DNA from: DASRHT01 sp035650355
GTDB lineage: Bacteria; Chloroflexota; Ktedonobacteria; Ktedonobacterales; Ktedonobacteraceae
NCBI GenBank assembly: GCA_035650355.1
Contig: DASRHT010000061.1
Coordinates: forward strand, 124,001-188,000
DNA: 64,000 nucleotides
Reading direction: 5' to 3'
Positions 1-8,916 of this stretch are shown in pieces. The notes beneath the pieces were generated by a model, which made no database searches, was not told the origin of the DNA, and was given only the letters and a program-made list of their open reading frames with translations. The position numbers and the translations under genes were made by a program. Position 1 is the first letter of the stretch. Each line of letters starts with the position of its first letter.

Positions 1-617
1 TCTTCAAGCGGCCTCCCTAGTTTCTGAGCGCATTTAGCCGCCAGGTCCGGGCGCACTTTACGAATGACGGTATTCATTGGATGATCCATCGAGCCTGCGT
101 CGATAGCGAACCAGGAGATTTTGCGCTCCAGCACCCAGCTCACGAACTCGCGCGTTGGTCCGGGATGCTTGATAAAGTAGCGCGTCTCGTCGGGCTGCGA
201 CTCGCCGTACCAGTTGCTGGGGTAATATTTATGGTAGCCGGTATGGACCACGACGATATCGCCGGGCTGGATGCGCAGGCCGGTCTTACGCTCCCACGCT
301 TCAAAATGTGCGGAGGTGTAAATATCGTAATCGCCAACGCCCAGCGCCTCCAGGTCCACCACCACGCCCGGTCCCACGAGCTTGTCCAGAGGTATGCTGC
401 CAATATCCTGGCCGTTGGTCATAAAGTGCAGAGGCGCATCCAGGTGCGTCCCAACGTGGAGCGTGGACGCGATATGCTGCCCGCCCACTTTATCAAAGGC
501 AACGCGCTTGATCCACTTGATGGTTGGTCCCTCATAGGTGGCAAACCCCGGCGTGTGCATATCCCAGTTCTGAGAAAGATCGATCACGCGCATATTGCTC
601 AGGTCAATTGATTGCAT
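1..617 (-). CDS. Cyclase family protein (kynurenine formamidase-like hydrolase), 3' end outside window
   Basis: This gene begins at ATG 617 and runs off the left edge of the window. The start is set by a good ribosome site (AAGGGAG) about 6 bases upstream. The translation begins MQSIDLSNMRVIDLSQNWDM and contains HVGTHLDAPLHF near residues 53-64, the HxGTHxDxP metal-binding motif of the cyclase family (PF04199). That family contains metal-dependent amide hydrolases such as kynurenine formamidase. Later residues (GDIVVVHTGYHKYYP, then WFAIDAGSMDHP) also fit the fold. It diverges from an amidase and a molybdenum hydroxylase, so a role in opening or hydrolysing an N-containing ring compound is possible. 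That role is inference. The substrate cannot be told from sequence. Confidence 0.85.
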   Translation of the reverse strand, partial: MQSIDLSNMRVIDLSQNWDMHTPGFATYEGPTIKWIKRVAFDKVGGQHIASTLHVGTHLDAPLHFMTNGQDIGSIPLDKLVGPGVVVDLEALGVGDYDIYTSAHFEAWERKTGLRIQPGDIVVVHTGYHKYYPSNWYGESQPDETRYFIKHPGPTREFVSWVLERKISWFAIDAGSMDHPMNTVIRKVRPDLAAKCAQKLGRPLE

Positions 618-793
618 ATTACTCCCTTTCTTCATTGCATTGATGCGAGTAGTCTTTTATGTAGCATCAATGCTATTGTATATTAAGAGCAAGTTTTGCG
701 GATCGTAGAAGATGGCAACATTTTGACTGTACATCAGCCCTCAAGGGTGATAAAATGCAGCTTTCAGTATTGTTGCATAATAGCCATTTGTTT

Positions 794-861
794 CAGACGG
801 CCTGAGACAGGGCAACCGCGAGGGATTGCCCCTACCAGCACGTCAGCAGCGTTGGCCGTCT
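794..861 (+). repeat. Palindromic dispersed repeat, family A, copy 1
   Basis: A 68-base element starts CAGACGGCCTGA and ends GTTGGCCGTCT, so its ends are inverted repeats of each other. Related termini occur at 21624-21700, 44221-44285 and, on the other strand, 48740-48803. The interior of this copy differs from the others and forms its own small hairpin (GGGCAA / TTGCCC). The downstream flank (ATAGCAAGCCA) is also shared with the 44221 copy. It lies just ahead of the amidase ribosome site, so it would be in the 5' leader of that transcript. Confidence 0.75.
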
Positions 862-898
862 ACATAGCAAGCCAGCGTAGCAGAGAGGAGACGACCAC

Positions 899-2191
899 TT
901 GATTTTCCCGGCACCACTCGTTGCAATAGCCACGGCACTCCGTAGCGGTCAACTTGACCTGCTTGATTATATCGATGAGACCTGCAACCGTATTGAGACG
1001 AGCGATCCGCTGGTACATGCGCTCCTCCCCGAACCGGAGCGGCGCGCGCGGCTGAAAAAAGATGCAGCGGCCCTGCAAGTGCGCTTCCCCAGAACGGCTG
1101 ATCGTCCCCCGCTTTATGGCGTTCTCATCGGGGTAAAAGATACTTTTCGCGTCGATGGTTTTCCCACTCAAGCAGGCTCACAGTTGACCCCCGAGTTATT
1201 TACCGGCCCCGAGGCCCCCTGCATCAGCATGTTACGAGCAGCAGGGGCGCTTATCCTCGGCAAAACGGTCACGACCGAGTTCGCCTACTTTGAGCCCGGT
1301 CCTACGCACAACCCGCACAATCTCGCCCATACGCCGGGAGGGTCGAGTAGCGGCTCGGTTGCCGCTGTGGCGGCTGGCTATTGCCCCCTGGCGCTGGGTA
1401 CTCAGGTTATCGGCTCGACTATTCGCCCTGCCGCCTATTGCGGCATTGTGGGCTTCAAACCCAGCTATGGCCGCATTTCCACCGAGGGGCTGATTAAATG
1501 CGCCGATTCAGTTGAACACGTCGGCTATTTCGCGCAGGATGTACTGGGCATTGCTTTCGCCGCCCCATTGCTGTGCAGCGAGTGGCGCGAGGTCAAAGTC
1601 GAGGCATTGCCTGTGCTTGGCGTGCCGGAGGGACCTTACCTCGCTCAGGCATCTGAGGAAGCTATCACCACTTTTGAGGAACAGCTTGCCCTGCTGCAAA
1701 AAGCAGGGTACACGGTACGCCGCGTAAAAGCCTTGAGCAATATCGAGGAGATCAACCGCAGCCACACGCGTATGGTCTTCGCCGAAATGGCGCAGGTGCA
1801 TCACGCGTGGTTCGCGCAATACGAATCGCTCTACCGACCTCGTACGGCGGCGGCACTACGCGAAGGACAGACGGTAACAGAGGAAGAACATGCAGCCGCG
1901 CGGGCAGGGCGAGCAATGTTACGCGACGAGTTAGAATTAAGTATGAGACAAAATGGTATTGATCTTTGGGTCTGTCCCGCCACCACGGGTCCAGCTCCCG
2001 AGGGATTGGAATCTACCGGAAGTCCGCTGATGAACCTTCCCTGGACGTACACGGGCCTACCGGCAATTACCGTTCCCGCCGGACGAGCTGCTAACGGGCT
2101 GCCCCAGGGGTTCCAGTGCGTTGGCGCGACGATGAGCGACGAGTACTTGCTGGCGTGCGTCGCTCCAATCGCCAAGATATTGGCACATTAG
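899..2191 (+). CDS. Amidase signature family protein
   Basis: This 430-residue amidase-signature enzyme hydrolyses a C-N amide bond in the cytoplasm. The Ser-cis-Ser-Lys triad is readable: Lys in GVKDTF near residue 78, the glycine/serine-rich stretch GGSSSGSVAAVAAG near 147, and the nucleophile region GSTIRPAAYCGIVGFKP near 171. The length fits small amidases of the GatA/AtzF type, but no GatB or GatC partner is present. Start is TTG at 899, supported by the ribosome site AGAGGAG and by the lack of an earlier in-frame start in the leader. It is the first gene of a run with the three molybdenum hydroxylase subunits (11 bases to the next ATG), so it probably acts in the same catabolic pathway. 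The substrate is unknown. Confidence 0.88.
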   Translation: MIFPAPLVAIATALRSGQLDLLDYIDETCNRIETSDPLVHALLPEPERRARLKKDAAALQVRFPRTADRPPLYGVLIGVKDTFRVDGFPTQAGSQLTPELFTGPEAPCISMLRAAGALILGKTVTTEFAYFEPGPTHNPHNLAHTPGGSSSGSVAAVAAGYCPLALGTQVIGSTIRPAAYCGIVGFKPSYGRISTEGLIKCADSVEHVGYFAQDVLGIAFAAPLLCSEWREVKVEALPVLGVPEGPYLAQASEEAITTFEEQLALLQKAGYTVRRVKALSNIEEINRSHTRMVFAEMAQVHHAWFAQYESLYRPRTAAALREGQTVTEEEHAAARAGRAMLRDELELSMRQNGIDLWVCPATTGPAPEGLESTGSPLMNLPWTYTGLPAITVPAGRAANGLPQGFQCVGATMSDEYLLACVAPIAKILAH

Positions 2192-2202
2192 AAAGCTGTC
2201 AC

Positions 2203-3090
2203 ATGAAACCACCGCGTTTTCAGTATGGCGCGCCCTCAACGTTGCAGGAGGCGCTGGAGTTGTTGGGACGCCACGGCCCGGATGCCAAAGTGCTCGCAGG
2301 CGGCCAGAGCCTGATGCCGCTCTTAAATATGCGCCTGGCAACTCCGGCTTACCTGATAGATATCAATCGTATTGCTGAACTCGACTATATCACAGCTAAA
2401 GATGGCTACCTCGCGATTGGCGCGCTCGCACGCCAGCGCCAGGTCGAGCGGTCAACGCTAGTGCAGCAGCGCCACCCGCTCGTCATCGAGACGATACGGC
2501 ATATCGGCCATATGCAGATCCGCAATCGCGGCACGATTACCGGCAGTATCGCTCACGCCGATCCCGCTGCGGAGCTGCCCGCGCTACTCACCTGCCTGAA
2601 CGGCGAGGTAGTAGCAAGCAGTGCGGGAGGGCAGCGCGTCATCAAAGCGGGAGATTTTTTTCAAGGCTACCTCACAACAGCCCTGGAGCCCGATGAGCTA
2701 GTGACAGAGGTGCGTTTCCCCTGGCTGCCTTCGTACGCGGGCCGGGACATTACGGAGTTCGCTCGTCGTTCCGGCGACTACGCCCTCGCGGGTGTGGTTG
2801 TAGTGCTGGTTCCCGCGCCCGATGGTCGCTGCCTATCTGCGCAAATAAGCTATCTTGGTATCTCCAGTACCCCCATACGAGCATCCACCGTTGAGCAACT
2901 CCTCTTCGGCACGTCGCTTGATGATAACGAACTCAACGCGGCTGCTTCTGCTGCAGCTCAGCTCGTCGATGATGAGATGAGCGACATCCACGCCACTGCC
3001 GATTACCGCCGCGCTCTGACAATGGAGCTCACGAGACGCGCTCTGCAAGCCGCCTGGCGAAGCTGTACCCGTACGGAAAAAGGGGCATAA
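2203..3090 (+). CDS. Molybdenum hydroxylase FAD-binding (medium) subunit, CoxM/XdhB-like
   Basis: This 295-residue subunit carries FAD and passes electrons from the iron-sulfur clusters to an acceptor. Conserved FAD-binding signatures are AGGQSLMPLLNMR near residue 32 and IRNRGTITGSIAHADPAAELPA near residue 105, both typical of the CO dehydrogenase/xanthine dehydrogenase medium chain. A longer frame opens at 2116 inside the amidase gene. ATG 2203 is preferred because homologues begin with the pattern MKPPxFxYxxPxTLxEA. The next gene starts 3 bases after the stop, so the three subunits are one operon. Confidence 0.9.
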   Translation: MKPPRFQYGAPSTLQEALELLGRHGPDAKVLAGGQSLMPLLNMRLATPAYLIDINRIAELDYITAKDGYLAIGALARQRQVERSTLVQQRHPLVIETIRHIGHMQIRNRGTITGSIAHADPAAELPALLTCLNGEVVASSAGGQRVIKAGDFFQGYLTTALEPDELVTEVRFPWLPSYAGRDITEFARRSGDYALAGVVVVLVPAPDGRCLSAQISYLGISSTPIRASTVEQLLFGTSLDDNELNAAASAAAQLVDDEMSDIHATADYRRALTMELTRRALQAAWRSCTRTEKGA

Positions 3091-3093
3091 TCG

Positions 3094-3618
3094 ATGGAAA
3101 AGTCTGCATCCATACCAGCACTATTTGAAACAGCCACGATCACAGTAACGGTAAACGGTCGTCAATATGAACGGCAGGTGCCTGTACGCTTACTGCTTTC
3201 GGACTTTCTACGTCACGAGCTGCATCTGACCGGCACCCACGTTGGATGCGAGCACGGCGTCTGCGGATGCTGCACTATTCTGCTCGATGGCGAGGCGGTG
3301 CGCTCATGCTTGCTGCTCGCGGTACAGGTCGATGGCAGGACGCTTACCACTATCGAAGGGCTGGCCGGTCCTCACGAACCGCTACACCCGATTCAGCAGG
3401 CATTTCAGGAGCAACACGGCCTGCAATGCGGCTTCTGCACGCCTGGCATTATTCTCTCGGTCTATGCAATGCTACGCGATAAGCCAGAGCCAACGGAAGA
3501 AGAGATTCGCCACGAACTCTCCGGCAATCTCTGTCGCTGTACCGGCTACCAGAATATCGTGGAGGCGGTCAAATGTGCAGCTAAATACCTGAGCGAGCAA
3601 AAGCGGGAGGGGCAATAG
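3094..3618 (+). CDS. Molybdenum hydroxylase [2Fe-2S] small subunit, CoxS/XdhC-like
   Basis: This 174-residue subunit carries two [2Fe-2S] clusters and relays electrons between the molybdenum and FAD subunits. The plant-ferredoxin-type cysteines appear as GCEHGVCGCC (Cys52, 57, 60 and a further Cys near 72). The all-helical second cluster domain shows CGFCTPGI and NLCRCTGYQNI. Length and order are normal for the family. It is tightly packed between the FAD and molybdenum subunit genes, with 3 and 2 base gaps. Confidence 0.93.
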   Translation: MEKSASIPALFETATITVTVNGRQYERQVPVRLLLSDFLRHELHLTGTHVGCEHGVCGCCTILLDGEAVRSCLLLAVQVDGRTLTTIEGLAGPHEPLHPIQQAFQEQHGLQCGFCTPGIILSVYAMLRDKPEPTEEEIRHELSGNLCRCTGYQNIVEAVKCAAKYLSEQKREGQ

Positions 3619-3620
3619 TT

Positions 3621-6008
3621 ATGGCAACACGCTGGTTCGGCGCATCGGTTCAGCGCAACGAAGATCCGCGCCTGCTACGCGGGCAGGGCACCTATGTTGA
3701 TGATATTGATCTGCCGGAGATGCTCCACGCGGCTGTATTGCGCAGCCCCTACGCTCGCGCAAAGATTGTACGTATCGACACCAGCGCCGCTCGTAACCTG
3801 CCAGGAGTCCATCTGGCGCTGACGGCTGACGATCTGGGAGACGTGCTGGAGCCTTCGCCGCTCCTGATTCCCCATCAGGCCCTGACGCATCCACGTACGC
3901 AGCTTCCCCTCGCGCTTAAAGACGTGCGTTACGTCGGAGAAGCCGTGGCCTTCGTGGTGGCGGAGAGCCGCTATATCGCCGAAGATGCCCTGGAACTGAT
4001 CGATGTCGAGTATGAGCCCCTTCCCGTTGCCCACAGCCTGGAAGCAGCCTCCGCGTCAGAGGCTCCGCTGGTTCATGACGATGTCCCCGGCAACGTCGCG
4101 GCTCAGCTTGTCCAAACAGTGGGAGAACCTGATGAGGTAATCGCCAACGCGCCCCATGTTGTACGCGAGACGTTGAGGATGGAGCGAGGCGCGGCTATGC
4201 CCATGGAGTGTCGGGGCATCGTCGCCCGCTGGGATCGCTATGAAGAGATGCTCACCTGCTGGATCTCAACTCAGGGACCAATTGCCATCCGCAACGGTCT
4301 GGCTGCGATCTTTCACCTTCCAGAGCACAAGGTCCGGGTGATTGCGCCCGACATTGGCGGCGGCTTCGGCCCCAAGATTATGCTTTTCTATCCTGAAGAA
4401 ATCCTGGCGCCATTCGCCGCCATCCGCTCAGGCCGACCCGTCAAGTGGATCGAGGATCGACGCGAGAACTTCATTGCAACCAACCAGGAGCGCGACCAGA
4501 TTCACGAGGTCACATACGCTTTTGACGACGCAGGCACGTTGCTGGCAGTGCGCGACGTCTTCTTCCACGACACGGGCGCTTATACTCCCTATGGGATCAT
4601 CGTCCCCATCATCACCGCCTGCTCCTTGCCGGGACCGTACCGGCTCAAACACTATGCCAGCGAATGCACCGTACTCTATACCAATAAAGTGCCCGTGAGC
4701 CCCTATCGCGGCGCGGGTCGGCCTCAGGCGGTCTTCGTGATGGAACGCATCATGGATGGCATTGCGCGCGAGTTGCAGCTTGATCGCCTGGAAGTGCGCT
4801 CCCGCAACTTTATCCAGCCCGATGAGTTTCCCTGGGATGTCGGACTGGTCTATCAGGATGGCGGGCCGACGAGATACGACAGCGGCAACTACCAGGCAGC
4901 CCTCGATAAACTCAAAGTATTGTTAGATTATGACAACTTCCCTGCCAGACAGGCCGAAGCCAGGAAGCAGGAGCGTTACCTGGGGATCGGCGTCGGCTAT
5001 TATGTCGAGGGAACATCGATTGGACCATACGAGGGAGCGCATATTCGAGTCGAGGCGGATGGTCGCGTTTTTGCTGCAACTGGAGTGACAACGCAGGGGC
5101 AGGCGCATCAGACCGTCTTTGCCCAGATTATAGCCGATCAGCTTGGCATTACGCCGCAAGAGGTCATGGTCACAACGGGCGATACCCAGGCGTTCTACTG
5201 GGGCGTTGGCACCTTTGCCAGCCGGGCCGCGACCGTGGCTGGCTCGGCTATGCATCTCGCGGCAGTCAAGGTACGCGAAAAAATTATCGCGCTTGCCGCC
5301 GAACTATTTGAAGCCGCGCCGCAGGATATTGAGCTTGCCAATGGCAACGTCTTCGTTAAGGACGCGCCTCACCGCGCCTTAACACTGGGGCAGATGGCGA
5401 TCAAAGCCAATCCTCTGCGCTATACCTACGGCGAAAATGCGCGCAAGCTGGCGGCGATGAATCTCGCGGCAGCACGGCCCGGACCCGCTTTACCGCAGGA
5501 GCGCGGCGGCCCCGGGCTGGAGGCCGACGGCTTTTACAGTCCACCGCACGCCAGCTTTGCCAGCGGCGTTCATGGCGCGATCATCGAGGTGAACCCGCAT
5601 ACTGGCCAGGTCACATTTCTAAAATACGCAGCCGTCCATGACTGCGGGCGGCTGATCAATCCTATGGTGGTTGAGGGACAGATACGCGGAGGCGTCACTC
5701 AGGGCATCGGCGGCTCCTTCTTTGAACGGCTGGTTTATGATGAGGAGGGCCAGCCCCTGAGCGCCACCTTTATGGATTATCTTATTCCGACCGCAGCGGA
5801 GATCCCTACCATCGCAGTTGACCACGTAGAGACGCCTTCGCCGCTCAATCCACTGGGCGTCAAAGGAGCAGGCGAGGCTGGCGTTATTCCGGTGCCAGCC
5901 CTCTTCGCTTCCGCCATCGACGATGCACTTGCGCCATTCCGTCTGCGCGTCCGCGAAATGCCTCTGCACCCCTGCCGTTTGCACGAGCTTTTGCAGAAAA
6001 GCGGTTAA
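3621..6008 (+). CDS. Molybdenum hydroxylase large (Mo-cofactor) subunit, CoxL/XDH family
   Basis: The 795-residue catalytic subunit binds molybdopterin cytosine dinucleotide and hydroxylates the substrate. The start is ATG 3621, two bases after the small-subunit stop. The active-site loop reads SPYRGAGRPQ near residue 360. It therefore has the AYRGAGR-type loop of form II/xanthine-dehydrogenase-like enzymes, not the AYRCSFR loop of true aerobic CO dehydrogenase. GGGFGPKIM near 247 and the terminal GVKGAGEAG (catalytic Glu) near 750 are also present. Substrates in this group are usually N-heterocycles or aldehydes. With an amidase and a cyclase next door, a heterocycle catabolic function is a reasonable inference. 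Confidence 0.93.
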   Translation: MATRWFGASVQRNEDPRLLRGQGTYVDDIDLPEMLHAAVLRSPYARAKIVRIDTSAARNLPGVHLALTADDLGDVLEPSPLLIPHQALTHPRTQLPLALKDVRYVGEAVAFVVAESRYIAEDALELIDVEYEPLPVAHSLEAASASEAPLVHDDVPGNVAAQLVQTVGEPDEVIANAPHVVRETLRMERGAAMPMECRGIVARWDRYEEMLTCWISTQGPIAIRNGLAAIFHLPEHKVRVIAPDIGGGFGPKIMLFYPEEILAPFAAIRSGRPVKWIEDRRENFIATNQERDQIHEVTYAFDDAGTLLAVRDVFFHDTGAYTPYGIIVPIITACSLPGPYRLKHYASECTVLYTNKVPVSPYRGAGRPQAVFVMERIMDGIARELQLDRLEVRSRNFIQPDEFPWDVGLVYQDGGPTRYDSGNYQAALDKLKVLLDYDNFPARQAEARKQERYLGIGVGYYVEGTSIGPYEGAHIRVEADGRVFAATGVTTQGQAHQTVFAQIIADQLGITPQEVMVTTGDTQAFYWGVGTFASRAATVAGSAMHLAAVKVREKIIALAAELFEAAPQDIELANGNVFVKDAPHRALTLGQMAIKANPLRYTYGENARKLAAMNLAAARPGPALPQERGGPGLEADGFYSPPHASFASGVHGAIIEVNPHTGQVTFLKYAAVHDCGRLINPMVVEGQIRGGVTQGIGGSFFERLVYDEEGQPLSATFMDYLIPTAAEIPTIAVDHVETPSPLNPLGVKGAGEAGVIPVPALFASAIDDALAPFRLRVREMPLHPCRLHELLQKSG

Positions 6009-6009
6009 T

Positions 6010-7101
6010 TTATAGCTGCGGTTGCCAGACCTGCACAGTGCCATCGGTGCTGGCTGAGGCAATGTACTTATCGTCAGGTGACCAGTCAACCATAAAAACA
6101 TCACCGGTATGGCCTTTATATACCAGCGCCATTTTCCCGCTCGTAGCATCCCATACATAGACATTTTGACCATCCCCAGAAGCAATGCGTTTGCCATCGC
6201 GCGACCAGGCCAGCGCATAGACCTGACCATCTGGGGCGGCGATGCTCAACAGCGTCTGCCCGGTGGCAGCATTCCAGACTTTCGCCGTGTTGTTCTCAGT
6301 GACAGGGCCGTTTACGTCTGCCGAACCAGTTCCCGAAGCGATTTTTGTGCCATCGGGCGACCATGCCACCTGCCACACTGGAGCATTGTGATCTTTGTAC
6401 GTGAGCAACAGGTGCCCATCTTTCGCATTCCAGACCTGCACCGTCCCGTCATGGCTGGCAGAAGCAATTTTTGTACCATCGGGCGACCACGCAATACTGG
6501 CCACAGGATCTGAATGGCCTCTATAGGTCAATATCGATTTACCAGTTGTCACATCCCATATCGTAACCGTATTATCCTCCTGGCTGCCCGCAGCGATGAA
6601 CTTACCATTGGGAGACCATGCCAGACCATTAACAAGACCACTTTGGGGTTGATAGGTAGCTAACAGGTGCCCATTGGCAGCATCCAGGATATAGAGCGCC
6701 TGGCCAGGACCAGCACCAACAATCTTTTTCCCATCGGGCGACCAGGCAAGAGCAAAAGCATAGCGGTCGATAGAGGTATTCCAGATAGTTTTGCCATTGC
6801 TGGCTGTCCAGACCTGCACGGTGCCATCATTGCCACATGAGGCAATGCGTGTGCCGTCCAGGGACCATAGGGCGTTAATAACGGGACCCGAATGTCCTTT
6901 ATAGGTTGTGAGCACTTTGGAGACCGTCGGGACGTCTGGTGTAGGGATGGGGGATGGTGCGGGTCGTGGCGTGGGCGTGCTAGCAGTATTCGCAGAGCCA
7001 GCAGAAGAGCACGCAGCGAGCAAAGTAAGTAAAATGCAAAATATTACATATATGCTGTAGCGAAGCTGCCGGAAGAGAGGAGTAGAGAACCAGTTTGCCA
7101 T
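6010..7101 (-). CDS. WD40-repeat lipoprotein
   Basis: This 363-residue protein has a hydrophobic N-terminal segment (residues 14-30) ending in a lipobox, LLAACSS, with Cys31 as the predicted lipidation site. A Ser/Thr/Pro linker (about residues 32-55) follows. The rest is about seven WD40 blades, each with the pattern LAWSPDGKxIAS...VxVWDAxxGK, so a complete beta-propeller is likely, exposed outside the membrane. It converges on the molybdenum hydroxylase operon, with stop codons only 1 base apart. Ribosome site AGAGG precedes the ATG. WD40 propellers are binding scaffolds, so the partner cannot be inferred. Confidence 0.9.
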   Translation of the reverse strand: MANWFSTPLFRQLRYSIYVIFCILLTLLAACSSAGSANTASTPTPRPAPSPIPTPDVPTVSKVLTTYKGHSGPVINALWSLDGTRIASCGNDGTVQVWTASNGKTIWNTSIDRYAFALAWSPDGKKIVGAGPGQALYILDAANGHLLATYQPQSGLVNGLAWSPNGKFIAAGSQEDNTVTIWDVTTGKSILTYRGHSDPVASIAWSPDGTKIASASHDGTVQVWNAKDGHLLLTYKDHNAPVWQVAWSPDGTKIASGTGSADVNGPVTENNTAKVWNAATGQTLLSIAAPDGQVYALAWSRDGKRIASGDGQNVYVWDATSGKMALVYKGHTGDVFMVDWSPDDKYIASASTDGTVQVWQPQL

Positions 7102-7220
7102 AATGTAACCTCTTTATTAGTAGATAAGCAACTATAAGCGTGGTAACGAGGGTAGAGTAACAGACAGCGGGTGGGCTGTCATTCGCCAAAAGACGAATTA
7201 TGATCAAAGAGCCGGCGAGT

Positions 7221-8492
7221 TCAGGGAAGCAGATTGAGCGCACGCCCGCGCGCTACCGCGTGGGTGCGGCTGGAGACATTGAGCCGGTCGTAGATATGCT
7301 CAAGGTGTTTTTTGACAGTGCTTGTCGTCACCACAAGACGAGCGGCAATCTCGTTGTTACTAAGGCCAGCGGCAACCAACCGTAGCACCTCCAGTTCGCG
7401 GGCGCTTAGAGGTATAGTAGGAGGGGATGACGAGCGCTGGGAGAGTTGCAAAGTATTGACAGGTCGCTGGTTCGGCACTGCGTTATCAAACAGGTGTTGC
7501 AGCATATAGGTACGTATGGGAAGAAGCGGGTCGTTCGTCTGCTGCGCGATAGCTTGCAGGTCAGCGAGTATCGCTTCCATCTCGGAGAACTCCCTTTGCC
7601 GGTAGGCGAAAGCCCCCTGATCCATTAGTAGATCGACAATGGTATAGGTATCACTGGAGAGCCGCGCAAGGGCAAGCGCGCTCTCGCTATATTCATGAGA
7701 GCGGGGGTAGTCTCCCTGCACTCGTGCCAGTTCTGCCTGGACAACCATCATAAAAAGTTGCCTGTCAGGAGAAAGGGCCACTTCAGGTTCAGAACGAGGT
7801 AAGTAGCGCAAACAAGTCTGATAATCGGTGTATGCCTGCTGTAAATCATAAGCGACGCGAGCATGAAACCCCCTGACGAAAATCACCACAGCGGCGCTAT
7901 CGAGATCATCCACCTGGTCAGCTTGCAGAACCATCTCGGCGAAATGTCGTGCTGTATGGTAATCTCCTAGAATATCAGCGATATGCACAAAACTGTAGAA
8001 TATCTCCCAGAGGTATGCTGATACACCCCGGCCCTGGGCCATAGCCAGACTCTCCCACCAGAGTTGCCGCCCCTTCTTATCTTGACCGCGCGAGAAGAGC
8101 AGGTTCCCCCGGCGATTGAGCAAATACGCCCATCTCCGCTTATCCTGGAGTCGTCGAGCGGCCTCTATGCCCCAGAGCAGGATGCAGTCAGCGTCGGCGG
8201 CGTCCTTGAAGCGTCCGACCAGATAGGATAGCCCTTCAACCAGCCGCATAACATCGGCATAACGACTCTGCCGCCACGCCTGCCTCAAGGCCGCGCATAA
8301 AAACTCTCGCTCCCGTTCCAGATGTGGCACATCGCCCCGGTACCGCTCTACGTAAGCCAGGGCATAGGACAGCAGATCGCAACGAACTCCTCGCATTAGC
8401 TCGGGTTCAAGCATCTCCATACGCTCCAGGGCGTGGAATACAAGCGTCGGCTGGTGCAGATAGCGCGCACCGCAGGTCAGTGGATCAACCAT
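7221..8492 (-). CDS. LuxR-type transcriptional regulator with TPR-like N-terminal region
   Basis: The last 62 of 423 residues form a GerE/LuxR helix-turn-helix (LSARELEVLRLVAAGLSNNE, then VTTSTVKKHLEHIYDRLNVSSRTHAV). The preceding ~330 residues are helical and TPR-like, resembling the C-terminal half of MalT/LAL regulators. No Walker A/NB-ARC ATPase is present, so this is a short form or a truncated LAL protein. The ATG overlaps the end of the upstream gene in the string ATGGTTGA, which implies translational coupling with the 8485-8799 gene. The target promoters and the ligand are unknown. Confidence 0.85.
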   Translation of the reverse strand: MVDPLTCGARYLHQPTLVFHALERMEMLEPELMRGVRCDLLSYALAYVERYRGDVPHLEREREFLCAALRQAWRQSRYADVMRLVEGLSYLVGRFKDAADADCILLWGIEAARRLQDKRRWAYLLNRRGNLLFSRGQDKKGRQLWWESLAMAQGRGVSAYLWEIFYSFVHIADILGDYHTARHFAEMVLQADQVDDLDSAAVVIFVRGFHARVAYDLQQAYTDYQTCLRYLPRSEPEVALSPDRQLFMMVVQAELARVQGDYPRSHEYSESALALARLSSDTYTIVDLLMDQGAFAYRQREFSEMEAILADLQAIAQQTNDPLLPIRTYMLQHLFDNAVPNQRPVNTLQLSQRSSSPPTIPLSARELEVLRLVAAGLSNNEIAARLVVTTSTVKKHLEHIYDRLNVSSRTHAVARGRALNLLP

Positions 8493-8799
8493 GCCAATCT
8501 TTAAGATAATCCTCGAAAGAGAGATCGCCTATTTCGTCGCCTCCGATCTCCACAAAAGCGGGATCTTCGAGAAGCTCCTCGCCCGGCTCACCCTCAACAA
8601 AGACGCGCAGGTTGTGGTTAGCGTGATCGGCCAACATCTTCCAGAGCACGCGATTGAGCTCTGGACGCTGAGAATTCGGCGGATCTTCCTCCGCGCCAAT
8701 TTTAAAGTAATTGACGCGGCCATCATCACGAAGGATGGCTTTACCAAGCCAGAGCCCCACTTTACAATCTATACAGGCAAAGTCCGCGTAGCGGCTCAT
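8485..8799 (-). CDS. Small acidic protein of unknown function, candidate immunity protein
   Basis: A 104-residue soluble protein starts MSRYADFACIDCKVGLWLGK. ATG 8799 is chosen over an upstream start at 8826 because AAGGAAG lies at good spacing before it. It has about 22 acidic and 11 basic residues, a CxDC motif and no signal peptide. It follows the toxin-like gene (8917-10536) on the same strand with a ~117 base gap, the usual place for an immunity gene. Small size and acidity fit that idea, but I do not recognise the family. Its stop overlaps the LuxR-type gene start by 8 bases, so the two are also coupled. It could equally be unrelated to the toxin. Confidence 0.6.
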   Translation of the reverse strand: MSRYADFACIDCKVGLWLGKAILRDDGRVNYFKIGAEEDPPNSQRPELNRVLWKMLADHANHNLRVFVEGEPGEELLEDPAFVEIGGDEIGDLSFEDYLKDWHG

Positions 8800-8916
8800 A
8801 ATGATTGCTTCCTTATCTAATTTCAATATCCCCCAGTGAATCGACCGTGACCTCTACCGCCTTCTATCTAGAGGAGAAGTATACACTTCAAATCCTAAGG
8901 AGTCAAAGGAAATGTA

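Noticed and set aside
5619..6230. Minus-strand 203-codon frame across the molybdenum subunit end and the WD40 gene end
   Set aside because: It is out of frame with the WD40 protein and antisense to the hydroxylase, with no recognisable domain.
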